64,000 nucleotides of DNA from positions 126,270,043 through 126,334,042 of the forward strand of contig CM043960.1 of the NCBI GenBank assembly GCA_014529385.2. Reading direction: 5' to 3'. Each line of letters opens with the position of its first letter. Position 1 is the first letter of the stretch. The notes under the pieces are model-generated. The model saw nothing but the letters and a program-made list of their open reading frames with translations. It was not told the DNA's origin and ran no database searches. Of this stretch, positions 10,765 through 21,380 are shown one piece after another. A program made the position numbers and the translations under genes. Origin of the DNA: Adiantum capillus-veneris. Taxonomy: Eukaryota; Streptophyta; Polypodiopsida; Polypodiales; Pteridaceae.

Positions 10765-12395
10765 TTTGGTGACCGCGGAGAGCACGACGGCTTTGAGAGC
10801 TTCGAGGCGATAGCTCGCTCTCTCTCGACGGTAGAGAGATTAAGAAAGCAAAAGACTTGCTGTGAGAATGCAATGGGAGCTTGTGAGCTCAGTTGAGAGT
10901 GATGTATGCTCTTGTGGAAGCTCAGAAAGGAGTGTGGAAGATTGTGTGTAAGTGAAGGTGCTGCCCTAAAACTGTGTGCGCAGCAGCACAGTTTTCATAT
11001 TCATTTTTCTCCTTGTAGAATGCAGATCTGAGAATTCACTCACAATGTGCCCATCCGTTTCGACGTGGTCTACAACTTTGCAGAAGAAACTTTTTGCAAA
11101 TTCCTCACCGTTTTGCTGATATTCAGCTCAGACTGACTGTATACAGAAATTCCAGATTTTCGGTTGTCGCATTGTGTGCGAGTTTGATGCACTTTTGGAA
11201 GCACGGGAGATGCTTGAAGTTGAGTGCATAAATTCTGAGCTGAAGATGCAATTGCAGCTTGTGTTAAACTTGTGGTTTGAGGGTTTTTTGATAGACTTGG
11301 GCAACGAAGTACGGAGGCGTTTACACACCACCGAAGCGGTCTCTTGAGAGACGCAGGTTTTTGGAGCACACACGTGGAGCTTCTTTCACTGGTTTTCACA
11401 TGATACTTTGGCAGTGATTTTGTGCTTGGATTCATGGTCTTTGCGAATGGTTTGCATATGGTTATGGCACATGGTTGATGCCCATTATACATGCATTTTG
11501 GCGAGCACTTTCAAGTGCCAGTGAGCTCTCTTGAGAGCATTGTTTTCGCATTGATCAAGTTTTCGGATTGCAAATCTTTTGGCGCTTGCTTATGCGCGGT
11601 CACTCCGTTGATGTACGTTGAGTGCGGATTGCCATTGTATGTGAAAATGTGGAGCCATTTTGGCATTCTTACTCATTGGCATTGAGTAGTGTTATGGTTT
11701 ATGGTAGAGATTGTACTTGAGTTTTTGCTCAGTTTTCAGGGGAAATTCTGTCCGATTTTTCCCAGATTCTCGCCATAGTTTGTGATCGAGTGTTTACTCT
11801 CACTTTGACAGGTTTTGTCAGTTTGGACACAGTTTTGTGTTTTTGTATCCACTCTCGCAAGAGTGAGGAGTTGTGTATCTTTCTTTGCTTGAGACAGTGG
11901 TTTGCTCTCAGGTGGGAGAGTCTTGTGATCTCGAGCATTGTTTGCCATAGTTTTGCAGAGCTTATGCATGTATATTGAGTGTAGTTTGATGCGCATTGAT
12001 TGCTCATTGTATTGAGCTTGCAGGACAATGGTTATTTTGTGTTGATAGCCATTGTGCGTCGAAACTCTGGCGAAATTTTCCCAGGAGTTTTATGCGTATC
12101 ATTTATGCGATCTAGGTAGAGATTGCGGGTTGCACTCAGCATTTGCGTGCAGTGTTCTCTGCAGGTGGGAGATTTGTGCGTGTGTCTACATCGATACCGC
12201 ACAGTGTGGGCTTGGTGATTAGCTCACAGATTGCAGTGTGATACTAGAGCATGCGAGGCTTGTATTGACATTGCGGGAGCTCTATTTTGGAGTGTGTCTC
12301 ACAGGTTTTACATTGTGTTTCTGGCCATATTTGTAGACAGTTTCCAGGTGTTGTTGGTGAGGTGGTTTTGCTTTCTAGTTTGCTACATTGTGCTC
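10765..12395 (+). other. Untranslated leader of the small copia element
   Basis: About 1.6 kb with no recognisable coding sequence before the gag ATG. It is unusually long for an element whose coding part is only 1.3 kb, and may carry packaging signals. Confidence 0.6.
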
Positions 12396-13733
12396 ATGGC
12401 AGAGACAGGTGATCGATCAGATTGTGACCTCTCACAGATGCGCGTGTTTGATGGGTCAGACTTTGCGGCATGGAGAGAGTGTATGCTTGATGCATTGACA
12501 CAGCGAGGGTTGCATCGACCATTGAGTGGTGATGTAGGTAGACCTTCAAACATGTCTGACGATCAGTGGCAGGAGCTAGAGGAGATGGCACTATCTACGC
12601 TCTCTTTGCACCTTGCGGAATCTGTATATGCTCTTGTTATGTATGAGACTACTTCGAGAGCACTTTGGCACAGATTACATGATATGTATGATAGATCTGA
12701 GTCATCACGGACTCGTGTGAGACATGTACATTCACGAGCACGCCGACAGGTGACATGTTGGTATTGTGGTCATTCTGGACACGTTAGACGGCGTTGTTTT
12801 CGTCGTATGCGACATCGTAGGAGACATTGCAGTCTCAGAGATGTATGTAGTGATGCCATGGACTCAGTTGCTTTGACAGCTGAGGCACATGTAGTGTCGG
12901 AGTATACTAGTGACGGGGATGTCACTTTTACCTCGAGCTATGCACGAGATGCTATACATGTGGATAGTGCACTCCCTTCGCAGTGGTTGCTAGACGCAGA
13001 TGCTATGTTTCATGTCACGCCGCATCGTGCATGGTTTTGTAGCTATTCTAGCGGGATGCTTGGCAGTGTACGTTTGACCAATGGATCAGTGCATGCGATA
13101 GCAGGTGCAGGAGATGTGAGACTATCATTACCGAGTGGTGCATCTTACTTGTTACGACATGTGCGCTATGTACCAGATTTGACGATGAGTTTGATCTCGA
13201 TTGGTCAGCTTAGAGATTGTGGATGTCAAATTTCACTACGAGAGCGACATTTTGTGATGCATTTGGGTTCGCTAGTGATTGCGAGAGGTGCCAAGAGCGG
13301 TACACGTTACACATTGCATGTGGATCACGGGAGAGACGGTGTTGTCTCTGTGATCACGCATCCAGGTAGAGAGCGAGAGAGCAGGCGAGTCTCTTTTGCT
13401 TGTGGGTTGCAGGGTGCTTTGCATGGAGTGCAGAGCAGTGACCTTGTTGTGCAGGTTGCGTCTACGGATGCACAGGTAGAGCGGGACAGCTCTAGTAAGT
13501 CACAGCAGGATGAGTCATCAGAGGTGATGACAGAGATGACTCACATGGATGCTGAGATGTCGGCTATTGTGGAGTCATTTCTTGATATGCTTATGCCAGA
13601 GCTTGATGCAGATTCAGGACATATGGATACACTTGGTACACATGTGATATGTGGTGGGCATGAGGAGTCACTCCAGAGCTCGAGTCAGAGTGCCATGGTC
13701 TCTATGATAGGGGACAGGATTGCCATGAGTTGA
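12396..13733 (+). CDS. Copia gag-protease ORF lacking pol
   Basis: The start chosen is the ATG of MAETGDRSDCDLSQ, which aligns with copia gag starts; the frame is open further upstream to 12231, but that part is leader. Gag similarity: MALSTLSLHLAESVY near residues 65-80 matches the same block of copia C. A zinc knuckle CWYCGHSGHVRRRC lies near residue 120. The protease region reads WLLDADAMFHVTP where relatives have WIIDSGASLHVSP, so the catalytic Asp-Ser-Gly is Asp-Ala-Asp and the protease is probably inactive. The pre-integrase segment (VRYVPDLTMSLISIGQL) follows, then about 130 acidic residues without integrase motifs. The frame is intact for 445 codons despite loss of function elsewhere. 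Confidence 0.8.
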   Translation: MAETGDRSDCDLSQMRVFDGSDFAAWRECMLDALTQRGLHRPLSGDVGRPSNMSDDQWQELEEMALSTLSLHLAESVYALVMYETTSRALWHRLHDMYDRSESSRTRVRHVHSRARRQVTCWYCGHSGHVRRRCFRRMRHRRRHCSLRDVCSDAMDSVALTAEAHVVSEYTSDGDVTFTSSYARDAIHVDSALPSQWLLDADAMFHVTPHRAWFCSYSSGMLGSVRLTNGSVHAIAGAGDVRLSLPSGASYLLRHVRYVPDLTMSLISIGQLRDCGCQISLRERHFVMHLGSLVIARGAKSGTRYTLHVDHGRDGVVSVITHPGRERESRRVSFACGLQGALHGVQSSDLVVQVASTDAQVERDSSSKSQQDESSEVMTEMTHMDAEMSAIVESFLDMLMPELDADSGHMDTLGTHVICGGHEESLQSSSQSAMVSMIGDRIAMS

Positions 13734-14123
13734 GTTCTGAGTTGGAGGTGGCAGAGGTTGCCAGGGTTTCATCAACGTTCAGTGTCCTCATGTACGAGAT
13801 GCTGATCTTGAGGCCCGACATAGCAGCTGCAGTGGGAGCATTTGCAGCAGGGTTAATCAGTCGTTCGATGACTGATCTCGGCATAGAGCATAGGGGAGGT
13901 TTGTAGGTATTGGACCGATACTTGCAGGAGTGCATGAGCTCTTATAGACTATTTGCAGAGCTTGGAGCTAGCTCTGTGTGGCTTCCGCAGCGGGATGTTT
14001 GTCTATCAGTAGAGCCAGATGCACATGATCACAGCCAGCCAGTGGGCATTGGTTGAGAGCGGTTTTCTCTCGCCTTTTGTAGTCTTTAAACTAGGTTCTC
14101 TTGCTTAAAGGCACAGTCGCCTA
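13734..14123 (+). pseudogene. Remnant of RT/RNase-H junction
   Basis: In another frame the peptide LMYEMLILRPDIAAAVGAFA resembles the LMYAMISTRPDIAFAVGVVS stretch that follows the reverse transcriptase core in copia C. It indicates that the element arose by internal deletion of integrase and RT from a full copia. The rest is not recognisable. Confidence 0.6.
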
Positions 14124-14135
14124 TAAGTGGGAGGT
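14124..14135 (+). other. Polypurine tract
   Basis: AAGTGGGAGGT directly before the 3' LTR, identical to the tract before the 3' LTR of copia C. Confidence 0.85.
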
Positions 14136-14325
14136 TGTTGGGGTATAGGCGCATGTGCCTTGCCCGGTCGCCCAGAGTCTGGGCGCCCACTGACTTGTAT
14201 ACCTTATACATAGCATAAGTGTATAGGGGGTTGCTCACTCTTTGAGTCTCCCCACCCATATCTATGTGTCATGTGTCTCCTTCTCCCTCTCACTCTCTGT
14301 CTGTGGTGCTCCTCGATCCCCTTCA
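14136..14325 (+). repeat. 3' LTR, 190 bp
   Basis: Same length as the 5' LTR with seven substitutions, all transitions. Confidence 0.93.
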
Positions 14326-14796
14326 GTCCCCCCTCCAATAGGCTTTTGTAATTATAGATTCTCCCATCAAGAGAGACTTGGTACAATACAATCTTTGTGT
14401 TCCTTGTGACCTAGGTGATGCGATGAAAATGTAAAGCTTCATGCATCACGAGCATAACATAAACTTTGCAAAAGCATTAACCATCCCCGGCTTCAGTCCC
14501 AAGGCCTCAAACACACCTTCAAAGGTGGAGAGAGCTAGTGGGGAATGAGGGTAGGGAAGAGAAAGAAGAAGCATTCAATAGGAGAAAGAAATAGTTCCTC
14601 ACTTATCATCACTCTTCTTGCTTAGCATAGCATAATAGCATAGTAATGAAGATGAAGAAGATGGCAAGCTTAAGCATTGAAGCATGGCTCTTGGTTGGAT
14701 TTGCATTCCATAGCCAAGAGTGTTGGTGTATGCTTTCAACTTCTCAATAACCTTGGAGAAGGAGATGGAGCTCTTGCACTTTGCACTTCACACGAT

Positions 14797-14833
14797 GAGA
14801 GAGAGAGAGAGAGAGTGTGTGTGTGTGTGTGTG
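14797..14833 (+). repeat. (GA)n(GT)n microsatellite
   Basis: GA repeat passing into GT repeat inside the solo LTR. Confidence 0.9.
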
Positions 14834-14881
14834 GGAGAGTATATGGATGCCCAAATCAGTCCCCCCTCTCATGCTTGGTCC

Positions 14882-14883
<2 letters not shown>

Positions 14884-14929
<46 letters not shown>
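14884..14929 (+). repeat. (CT)n microsatellite
   Basis: About 23 CT units inside the solo LTR. Confidence 0.95.
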
Positions 14930-14932
<3 letters not shown>

Positions 14933-15616
14933 GTATTATTTAAATATATCATTTAGACAAGTGTCCTCTTTTCCCTCTTTAAGAGAAATAGCTTAATTAT
15001 TTATTTAAATGCATCTAAATTCTCATTGGACCCCTTTAAATCCTATCCAATAGGATGGGGACAAAATGGGGAGGATCTTGACATGTGTCTTTTATGCTTC
15101 TTAAGGATCATGTTTGAGTTGAACACTTCAAGCACCTTAGTCATTTAAGCATGACAATCATTTATTCCTCTTGAGAGATCTTGTTTGAATTGAGCACTTC
15201 AAGCACCTTAGTCATTTAAGCATGACAAGCACCTCAAGCTTGGGCAAGGTTCCCACAAACACCTTAAGCACCTTAGTCAACAAGCACGACAAGCACCTTC
15301 AAGCTTGGGTATGGTTTCCACCTCAAGGTCAGCCCCAGCTTGCTTAAGGTCCTAGGTCTAAGGACTTTTTAACACTAACCTTTGGAGGTCTTTAATGAAG
15401 CTAACCCTAAGGTCTTTAAGCTCTATTAGGTAGCGTTGCTCTTTGATAGACCATCTCTCATTTCGACCCTTTTACCGTGGCCCCGTGTTGAGATAGATCC
15501 ATAAGCACATGTCTATATCCTAACCCTTGTTCCCGTTTATTCTCCCACATTAAATGATCAATTTAATATGATAAAATCGTTTGGGTTGGTTAGATATTAG
15601 ATTTTATGACAAAAAC

Positions 15617-17111
15617 ATTGTGGAGAAGAATATCTTTGATTATTTGAATTGATATCCATTTGCAATTGGCTATGGAGACACTATGAATTTATGCGTCTAG
15701 CATCTAAAAGGTAAAAGCTATTATTGAAGAACTAAACTAGGACCTCAATACCTAGATAACCATGAAATACTCATAAATATATTATATGTACTAGGAATAT
15801 ATATAGTTGTGAAGTGAACTACCATGAAATAGGAGAAACAATGCTATGGAATTCATTGAGATATCAAGCTAGAAGATGGTTTTGATGGTTGATTGTCGCT
15901 ACCATTGTTGGAAAGTAAGTGCATGGGTGGAAACATAAAATAGTGTCTAGTTCATATGTCCAACGTTGGTACATCTATATGCATACACGTGAAATGCATC
16001 TAGGACAATTTGTTTCTCAAGAGAGAGAATTTATGGGTACCTCTAAAACGAGGCATAGATATCAAAGCATTTTGATCAGCTTTACAAGCTATTACCCCTT
16101 TAGGGAGAGGCTTTGTGCCCTCATCTCACTAAATGCACTCATGCGTGAGTGTAGGACTCTACGACCCTTCACCTTACTCATAAAATAGTAGATTTAAACT
16201 CTTATACTAATCTAAACTAGCATGAGTGACACAGAGAAGTAGCTTAACTCTTTCAATTTGAGCATAATGCATTAACTACGACCCTCAACACAGAGTATAA
16301 TATTACTTGAAGCTTTGGGACTAACGTTTCGCTTGCTTAATGGCTCTTTTTCCTCGACTCTTCACTATGCCAAAAGTTCTTTTCACTTTTTCTGCTCGGC
16401 AACTTTACTCTATGTGAGATAGCTCATACCATGTAGTAAAGCTTGAGGTTGTCTTGCACGCTCTCTTTCATGGTGGCTTACGAGAATGTTGGTTGTTGTG
16501 GCTCAAAATTGAATGTTTGCTTCAATGAAAGGCCTTATGGATTTTGTGATGTGGAAGCGATATCTCTATTCCCAAGTTCTTTGGTGCTTGATCCACTTGG
16601 CTTTGCCCTTATCATCATGTCTTGGCTTGGTATTGGAAGATGTTGGAATTGTGATTTGAAAGAGCTTGCTTTGATGGAAAGGCATAGTTCAACACTAAGG
16701 GTACTAGCATAAATTGCTCATTATCACTTGGGATGGATATTAAGAACATAGTATTCCCTCTATATCATTGGCGTTGTGCCATGCCAAATGCTTTGGAAAC
16801 CATGTTGGATATAGCATCCTTGCCAAGTAATGAGGTACACCTCAAATTAAAGCCATTTGCATAGTGAAGCACTATTGCAATCCTCATTGAGAGTTTAACA
16901 TGGTCATTAGGTGCATATCTTGTAAAGGTTTTGTGAAGAAGGATAAAGTACCTTTAAAGATTTGTCTTTGACTAGTGGAGGTGCTTCCAATTGAGTGAAG
17001 TGCTCTTTGGTATAGTTGGCCCACTTCTCCCTGTTCCTTAGTGGCTTAAAGCTTATGCTTGCTAAGTGTATTATGGGGCTCCTTTGGCTTTTTGGAATAT
17101 GACATTGCCTA
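15617..17111. other. Unassigned intergenic stretch
   Basis: Only short open frames (for example 15919-16188 and 16443-16712 on plus) that match nothing I know. It may be decayed transposon sequence linked to the CACTA fragment to the right. Confidence 0.4.
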
Positions 17112-17900
17112 TTACTTTGTAGGTGGCCTAGAGGTTATGGAGGCTCCTATAATTTGATGTTCATTTGTCAATGAAGCATGTTGTTGATCGTTTCCTAGGT
17201 TGACCTTGGAAACTAAGCACATTGGTTGTGAGCTTGGTGGTTTTGGTGCTATTAATATTTGGTGCCCTTCAGATTCATTGGATACAACTAAGTCATGCAT
17301 TATTCTCATTATGAAACCTCTCAGCAATGAGTTGCATTGATCAACATGTGTGTTCATATCTACCATTCTACCAAAGGACAAACACACACATCCACGTTCT
17401 CCACTTTGTACTGGAAATAAAATGATTAAGCTCAAGAACATGCACCCCCTTCTATGATTCCGTTCTTGGAGGATGTTCTAGTTGTTAACAATGATAGGCC
17501 ACATATTGTTAGGACATCCTCTAATGCCAAGATGAGCCACAAATTCCTTGGGTCTTACACAAAATCATGTCATAATTGTGCTTCCAATCCAAATCTTTGT
17601 GAATATTCTTAGCACATCATCTATAGAGAGGTCAGTAAGGCTACAAATCTCACCATTTATTTGAGGCACAAGCAAAAAATACCTAAGCAACTTTTGTGGC
17701 ACTTTATCCCCTTGGAGGTCTTTGCAATATCTATCTCCTCCACACTTTGGACATGTCTCCATTTTTTCATAGTCATCTTTAAACAAATTGCACTCATTGG
17801 GACATCCATGCATGGAATTATAGTCCATCCCTAGTTTGTGAAGCACCTTTCTTGCCTCATCCCTAGTGATGCCATTGTGTTGTGAATGTTGGCCCATGCT
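17112..17900 (-). pseudogene. CACTA (En/Spm-like) transposase fragment
   Basis: The minus-strand frame at 17897-17565 reads HGCPNECNLFKDDYEKMETC, then PKCGGDRYC and DKVPQKLLRYFLLVPQ. This is the zinc-finger-like N-terminal part of TNP2-type CACTA transposases (family pattern CPNDC...CP.CG.SR...VP.KVL.YFP). The frame stops at 17565; a second open frame at 17441-17112 may continue the same protein after decay but has no clear motif. The DDE core and terminal repeats are not visible. Confidence 0.68.
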
Positions 17901-18330
17901 ATCTCTTGTTCATTGTATTTTCCTTGGATTTTAGGACTAATTTCTAACTCACTTACCCTACAACCACCCTTGGTAAGAGCATGGAAATTACTCACCTAAA
18001 ATGAGGGATCGGCTTACTCTTTTAGGGGCTGATTGAAAGAAAATTTTCATCTTCCTCTCTATAAAGGCCTTGGGTACCAGCATGTTGATCTCCTCCCATC
18101 CAACTCCCTTAAGCAAAGTGGAATGAATTGGAGCTTGACAACTCTTCTAGATTTAGATTCAAACTTAATGGACAGGGAATCTGAGTACCAGATGAGCTGG
18201 TAAGGTATGGTCAATGGTTCACAATTCCAGAGATCACATGACTAGATGTCATAGAACCAGACAAGGTATAGAATTAATTACTAGATAAATAGATTCAGAT
18301 GAGTTTGGCACTAGACTTTGGAAAAATGGA
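17901..18330. other. Unassigned stretch
   Basis: No gene or repeat recognised between the CACTA fragment and gypsy B. Confidence 0.4.
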
Positions 18331-18655
18331 TGTCATAAAATCTAATATCTAACTAACCCAAATGATTTTGCCGCATTAAACTGATCATTTAATGTGGGAG
18401 AATAAACGGGAACAAGAGTTAGAATATAGACATGTGCATATGGATCTATCTTAGCATGGGACCAAAGTCAATGGGTCCAAATGAGATATGGTCTATCAAA
18501 GAGCAATGTTAGCTAATGGAGCTTGAAAGACCTTAGACTTAGCTCCATTAAAGACCTCCAAAAGCTAGTGTTAAAAGTTCTTAGATCTAGGACCTTAGGC
18601 AAGATAGGGCTGAGTTGGAGGTGGGAGCCTGGCCCCAAGCCCTGGCCCCAAGCCC

Positions 18656-18840
18656 GAGGTGCTTTTCATGCTTGCTGAGTAAGGTGCTTGAGGTGCTTGT
18701 TGTGCTTGATGACTAAGGTGCTTGTCGTGCTTGCTGACTAAGGTGCTTGAGGTGCTTTTAGTGCTTGCTAACTAAGGTACTTGAGGTGCTTGTCATGTTT
18801 TATGACTAAGGTGCTTGAGGGGCTTCATGACTAAGGTGCA
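18656..18840 (+). repeat. Minisatellite of GGTGCTTGAGGTGCTTG type
   Basis: About five irregular units of 35-40 bp built on GACTAAGGTGCTTGAGG within the 5' LTR of gypsy B. The same motif occurs reversed in the solo LTR (about 15120-15320) and at 30015-30066. Confidence 0.8.
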
Positions 18841-19129
18841 AAGGGGTGAAGTGTTTGAAAGTCAACATGATCCCTACAAGAAGGGGGGCAAGCCCTAAAG
18901 CTAGGGGCGCTCACTCAAGGCAAGCCCAAGAACTAAGAGGTAACAAGGACACATGTGAAGCACCTACACATGCTTCCCTCATGTAGTGCCTAAAGCCTAT
19001 TGGTGGACCTCTAAAGGGATCCAATGAGAATTTAGTTTATTTAATTAATTTTTTAAACAGTTTTTCAAACCCTCTCTCTCAAAGGGGGAAGGAGGACACT
19101 TGTTCAAATGCTACCATGGTTGCTTGATA

Positions 19130-19234
19130 TGTCTAATGCTTGTGATTGGCTACTCTAGAGAAGGTACAATCAACTTCAAGCTTGACCTAGGAAGAGGGGT
19201 CGATCCAAGCAACGAGGGGGGTAGCTTGCACCAT

Positions 19235-19312
<78 letters not shown>

Positions 19313-19370
19313 ATTCTCATGGTGTGTGAGTGTCTAATGCATGTGATTGGCTAGTCTAGAGAAGGTCCAA
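19130..19370 (+). repeat. ~200-bp tandem duplication in the LTR, second copy split by gypsy A
   Basis: The block TGTCTAATGC...GATTGGCTA...GAGAAGGT-CAA...CTTCAAGCTTGA...GGGGTCGATCCAAGC occurs at 19130-19330 and again from about 19331. The second copy is interrupted at 19370 by gypsy A and continues at 27538-27650. Confidence 0.8.
19239..19310 (+). repeat. (TC)n(AC)n compound microsatellite
   Basis: TC repeat to 19280, then 15 AC units. Confidence 0.95.
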
Positions 19371-20561
19371 TGTAACATTTAATGGCCTAGTAACTTGTGT
19401 GTAGCGGAAAATAGCATGAACATAGTGAGCATTTCATTAGAATAGATTCCTAATGAGATTAACAAGAGTGCTTGGGTGGAGAAAGCAACAAAAAGCATAA
19501 CACCTAGTTAGATAGCATGAACAATACTTCAAAAGAGAGAGAAATTAAGCAATTGACAACAATTGAGGACCGGATTTGCATGGAGCCGGTCCCCCCTCCA
19601 AAAGGCTTTGTATTATGGTTTCTCCCATCAAGAGAGACATTTTACAATACAATTTCTTGTGTTCCTTCAATACTAGCTAGTGCAACGAAGATGGAAACTT
19701 CATGCACTAAGAAAAACACTTATCAAACACAACATCAATTCCCTCACGGTTTCAGACCCAAGACCTCACACACCTTGAAAGATGGTGAGAGCTAGCGGGG
19801 TATGAGAGTAGGTTGAGAGGAAGAAGGAGTATTCTTACGAGAAAGATGTACATCTCCTCACATAATCACTCATATTGGCAAAGCTTAGCTTAGTAATTAG
19901 CATGGTAGAGGAGATGGCATGCATTGAAGCTTGGCTCTTGGTTGGATTTGCATCACAAAGCCAAGAGTTGTTGGTGTAGGCCTCCCTTCTCACAAGCTTG
20001 GAGTAGGTGATAAGCTTTCCATTAAAGCTTGAGAAGGAGAGAGAGTCTTCTTACTCCACACATGAGCTAGTGTGAGTGTGTAAGTGATAATGCCTTTGAA
20101 AAATCAGCCCCCTCTCTCTCTTGGTCGACCCCTCTTGCTATTTGCTCTTGCTAGCATCCTATTGGACCTCCCCAGGCTTCGCCAATGGTAATTAAGCAGC
20201 ATAAGTGATAGCCTTATGACATGTGTCCCCCTTTCCCCTTTTGTGAGAGCTTTAGGTAATTAATAAATGCAACTAAACTCTCATTGGACCCCTTTGCCTC
20301 CTGGCCAATAGGAATCAGGCAAGCCATTGGGCTGCTGAATGCTCATTGGACCCCTTGGGAGACTGTCCAATAGTCTTCTAGAGAGCTTAATTCCCATTGG
20401 TTCTTTTTTTAACTGTTTTTAAGTTAATTAAACTAGATTTACTCTAGCCTAATTCTCATTGGTCCACCTCCAAGGCCATCCAATAGGATTTGAGTACACC
20501 TTGTGGGCATCTGGGCTAGGGAGCTGACATGTGTCCCTCATTCCCTTTGTGTAAAGGGAGC

Positions 20562-20598
<37 letters not shown>

Positions 20599-20980
20599 TT
20601 TCTCTCTCATCCCCTACTTGCAAGGCTTGCCCCCTCCTATGTAGGGATTGATAAAGACTTTTTGTGACACACATTAAGCATTTAATTTCCCTAGTGTTTG
20701 GTCTTTGGACACAACCTTTGAATTTTGGAACCTTAGCATTTTGGAAGTCTTAATGGGCTGAACCTTAGGGTCATTTAACCCCATTGTTGCACGTTGCTCT
20801 TTTGCAGATGGTCCCCCCCTTTGGATGCCTATTTTCCCTCCTTTGGATCCCTAATGTGGTGGTTGGTCTGCTAGCTTAACCAATATTCTAGCTTTTTCTC
20901 CCCTGGCACTTTTCCATATTAAATGATCAGTTTAACACGAGAAAATCATTTAGGAGAATTAGATATTGATTATTATGACA
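19371..20980 (-). repeat. 3' LTR of gypsy A (1610 bp)
   Basis: Plus-strand ends TGTAACATTT and TTATGACA. It includes a (TG)n run at 20563-20596 that is much shorter in the other LTR. Confidence 0.92.
20563..20596 (+). repeat. (TG)n microsatellite
   Basis: About 17 TG units in the 3' LTR of gypsy A; the matching LTR at 27140-27153 has only a short TG run. Confidence 0.95.
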
Positions 20981-20996
20981 TTATCTCTCTCTTGAA
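20981..20996 (-). other. Polypurine tract of gypsy A
   Basis: Minus strand CAAGAGAGAGATAA directly before TGTCATAAT. Confidence 0.75.
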
Positions 20997-21380
20997 ATCA
21001 TAGTCCTCCTCGACTATGGGGTAGAGAAGATAAAGCATTTTCATTAGTCCTTTTTTCCTAGCGGGTAGAGGATCCCTATGTTACCCTACGACATCGTTCC
21101 ACAATGGATGACTAGTCCATTTGGCGTGTGAGAGCCTGAGGCTGCCAAGCATGTCTGCACATTAGTCCTATCATCTTCCATAGTAGAGTGACAAGCTCTA
21201 CTTGGTGTTCGGGAGACATTGTTTCCGCAAACTTGATATAAGCATGCATACTACTTCATTTTTATGCACAATAAAGAAAAAGAGAGTCCTATAAGACAAA
21301 AATTTTGTTCATTTTTAACATTTGTACATTTTCTTACTCTTGGGAAGCATTGTAAGCATTGACAAGGTTTAGGTTATCCT

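Larger units (their letters stand above)
10561..14325 (+). mobile_element. Non-autonomous Ty1/copia element (gag-protease only)
   Basis: Flanked by 190-bp LTRs at 10561-10750 and 14136-14325 that differ at seven positions, all transitions. It has a primer-binding site, a 1.6-kb leader, one long gag-protease frame, a short RNase-H-adjacent remnant and a polypurine tract. The flanks TTCCC and GTCCC match at four of five bases, consistent with an aged 5-bp duplication. Integrase and nearly all reverse transcriptase are missing, so it would have needed another element's enzymes. LTR ends and polypurine tract match copia C at 54075-59545. Confidence 0.9.
10353..15611 (-). mobile_element. Solo LTR of a gypsy element, interrupted by a copia element
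   Basis: On the minus strand it begins TGTCATAAAATCTAATATC at 15611 and ends in TTACA at 10353, with perfect 5-bp target duplications (AAAAC) on both sides. Without the copia insertion (10561-14325) it is about 1.5 kb, close to the 1.57-1.61 kb LTRs of gypsy A, with which it shares many blocks (the GAGGACCGGATTT site, 'CTCATTGGACCCC' motifs, microsatellites). No internal gypsy sequence remains, so it is a solo LTR left by recombination between two LTRs. Confidence 0.85.

Noticed and set aside
12231-12395. Upstream extension of the gag frame of the small copia
   Set aside because: Although open, it reads as leader (hydrophobic, no gag similarity); the ATG at 12396 matches copia gag starts.
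14677-14956. Open frames of 78-88 codons
   Set aside because: Their length comes from GA/GT/CT microsatellites; they lie inside a solo LTR.
18656-18840. CRISPR-like array
   Set aside because: Irregular minisatellite units without unique spacers, in an LTR of a plant retrotransposon.
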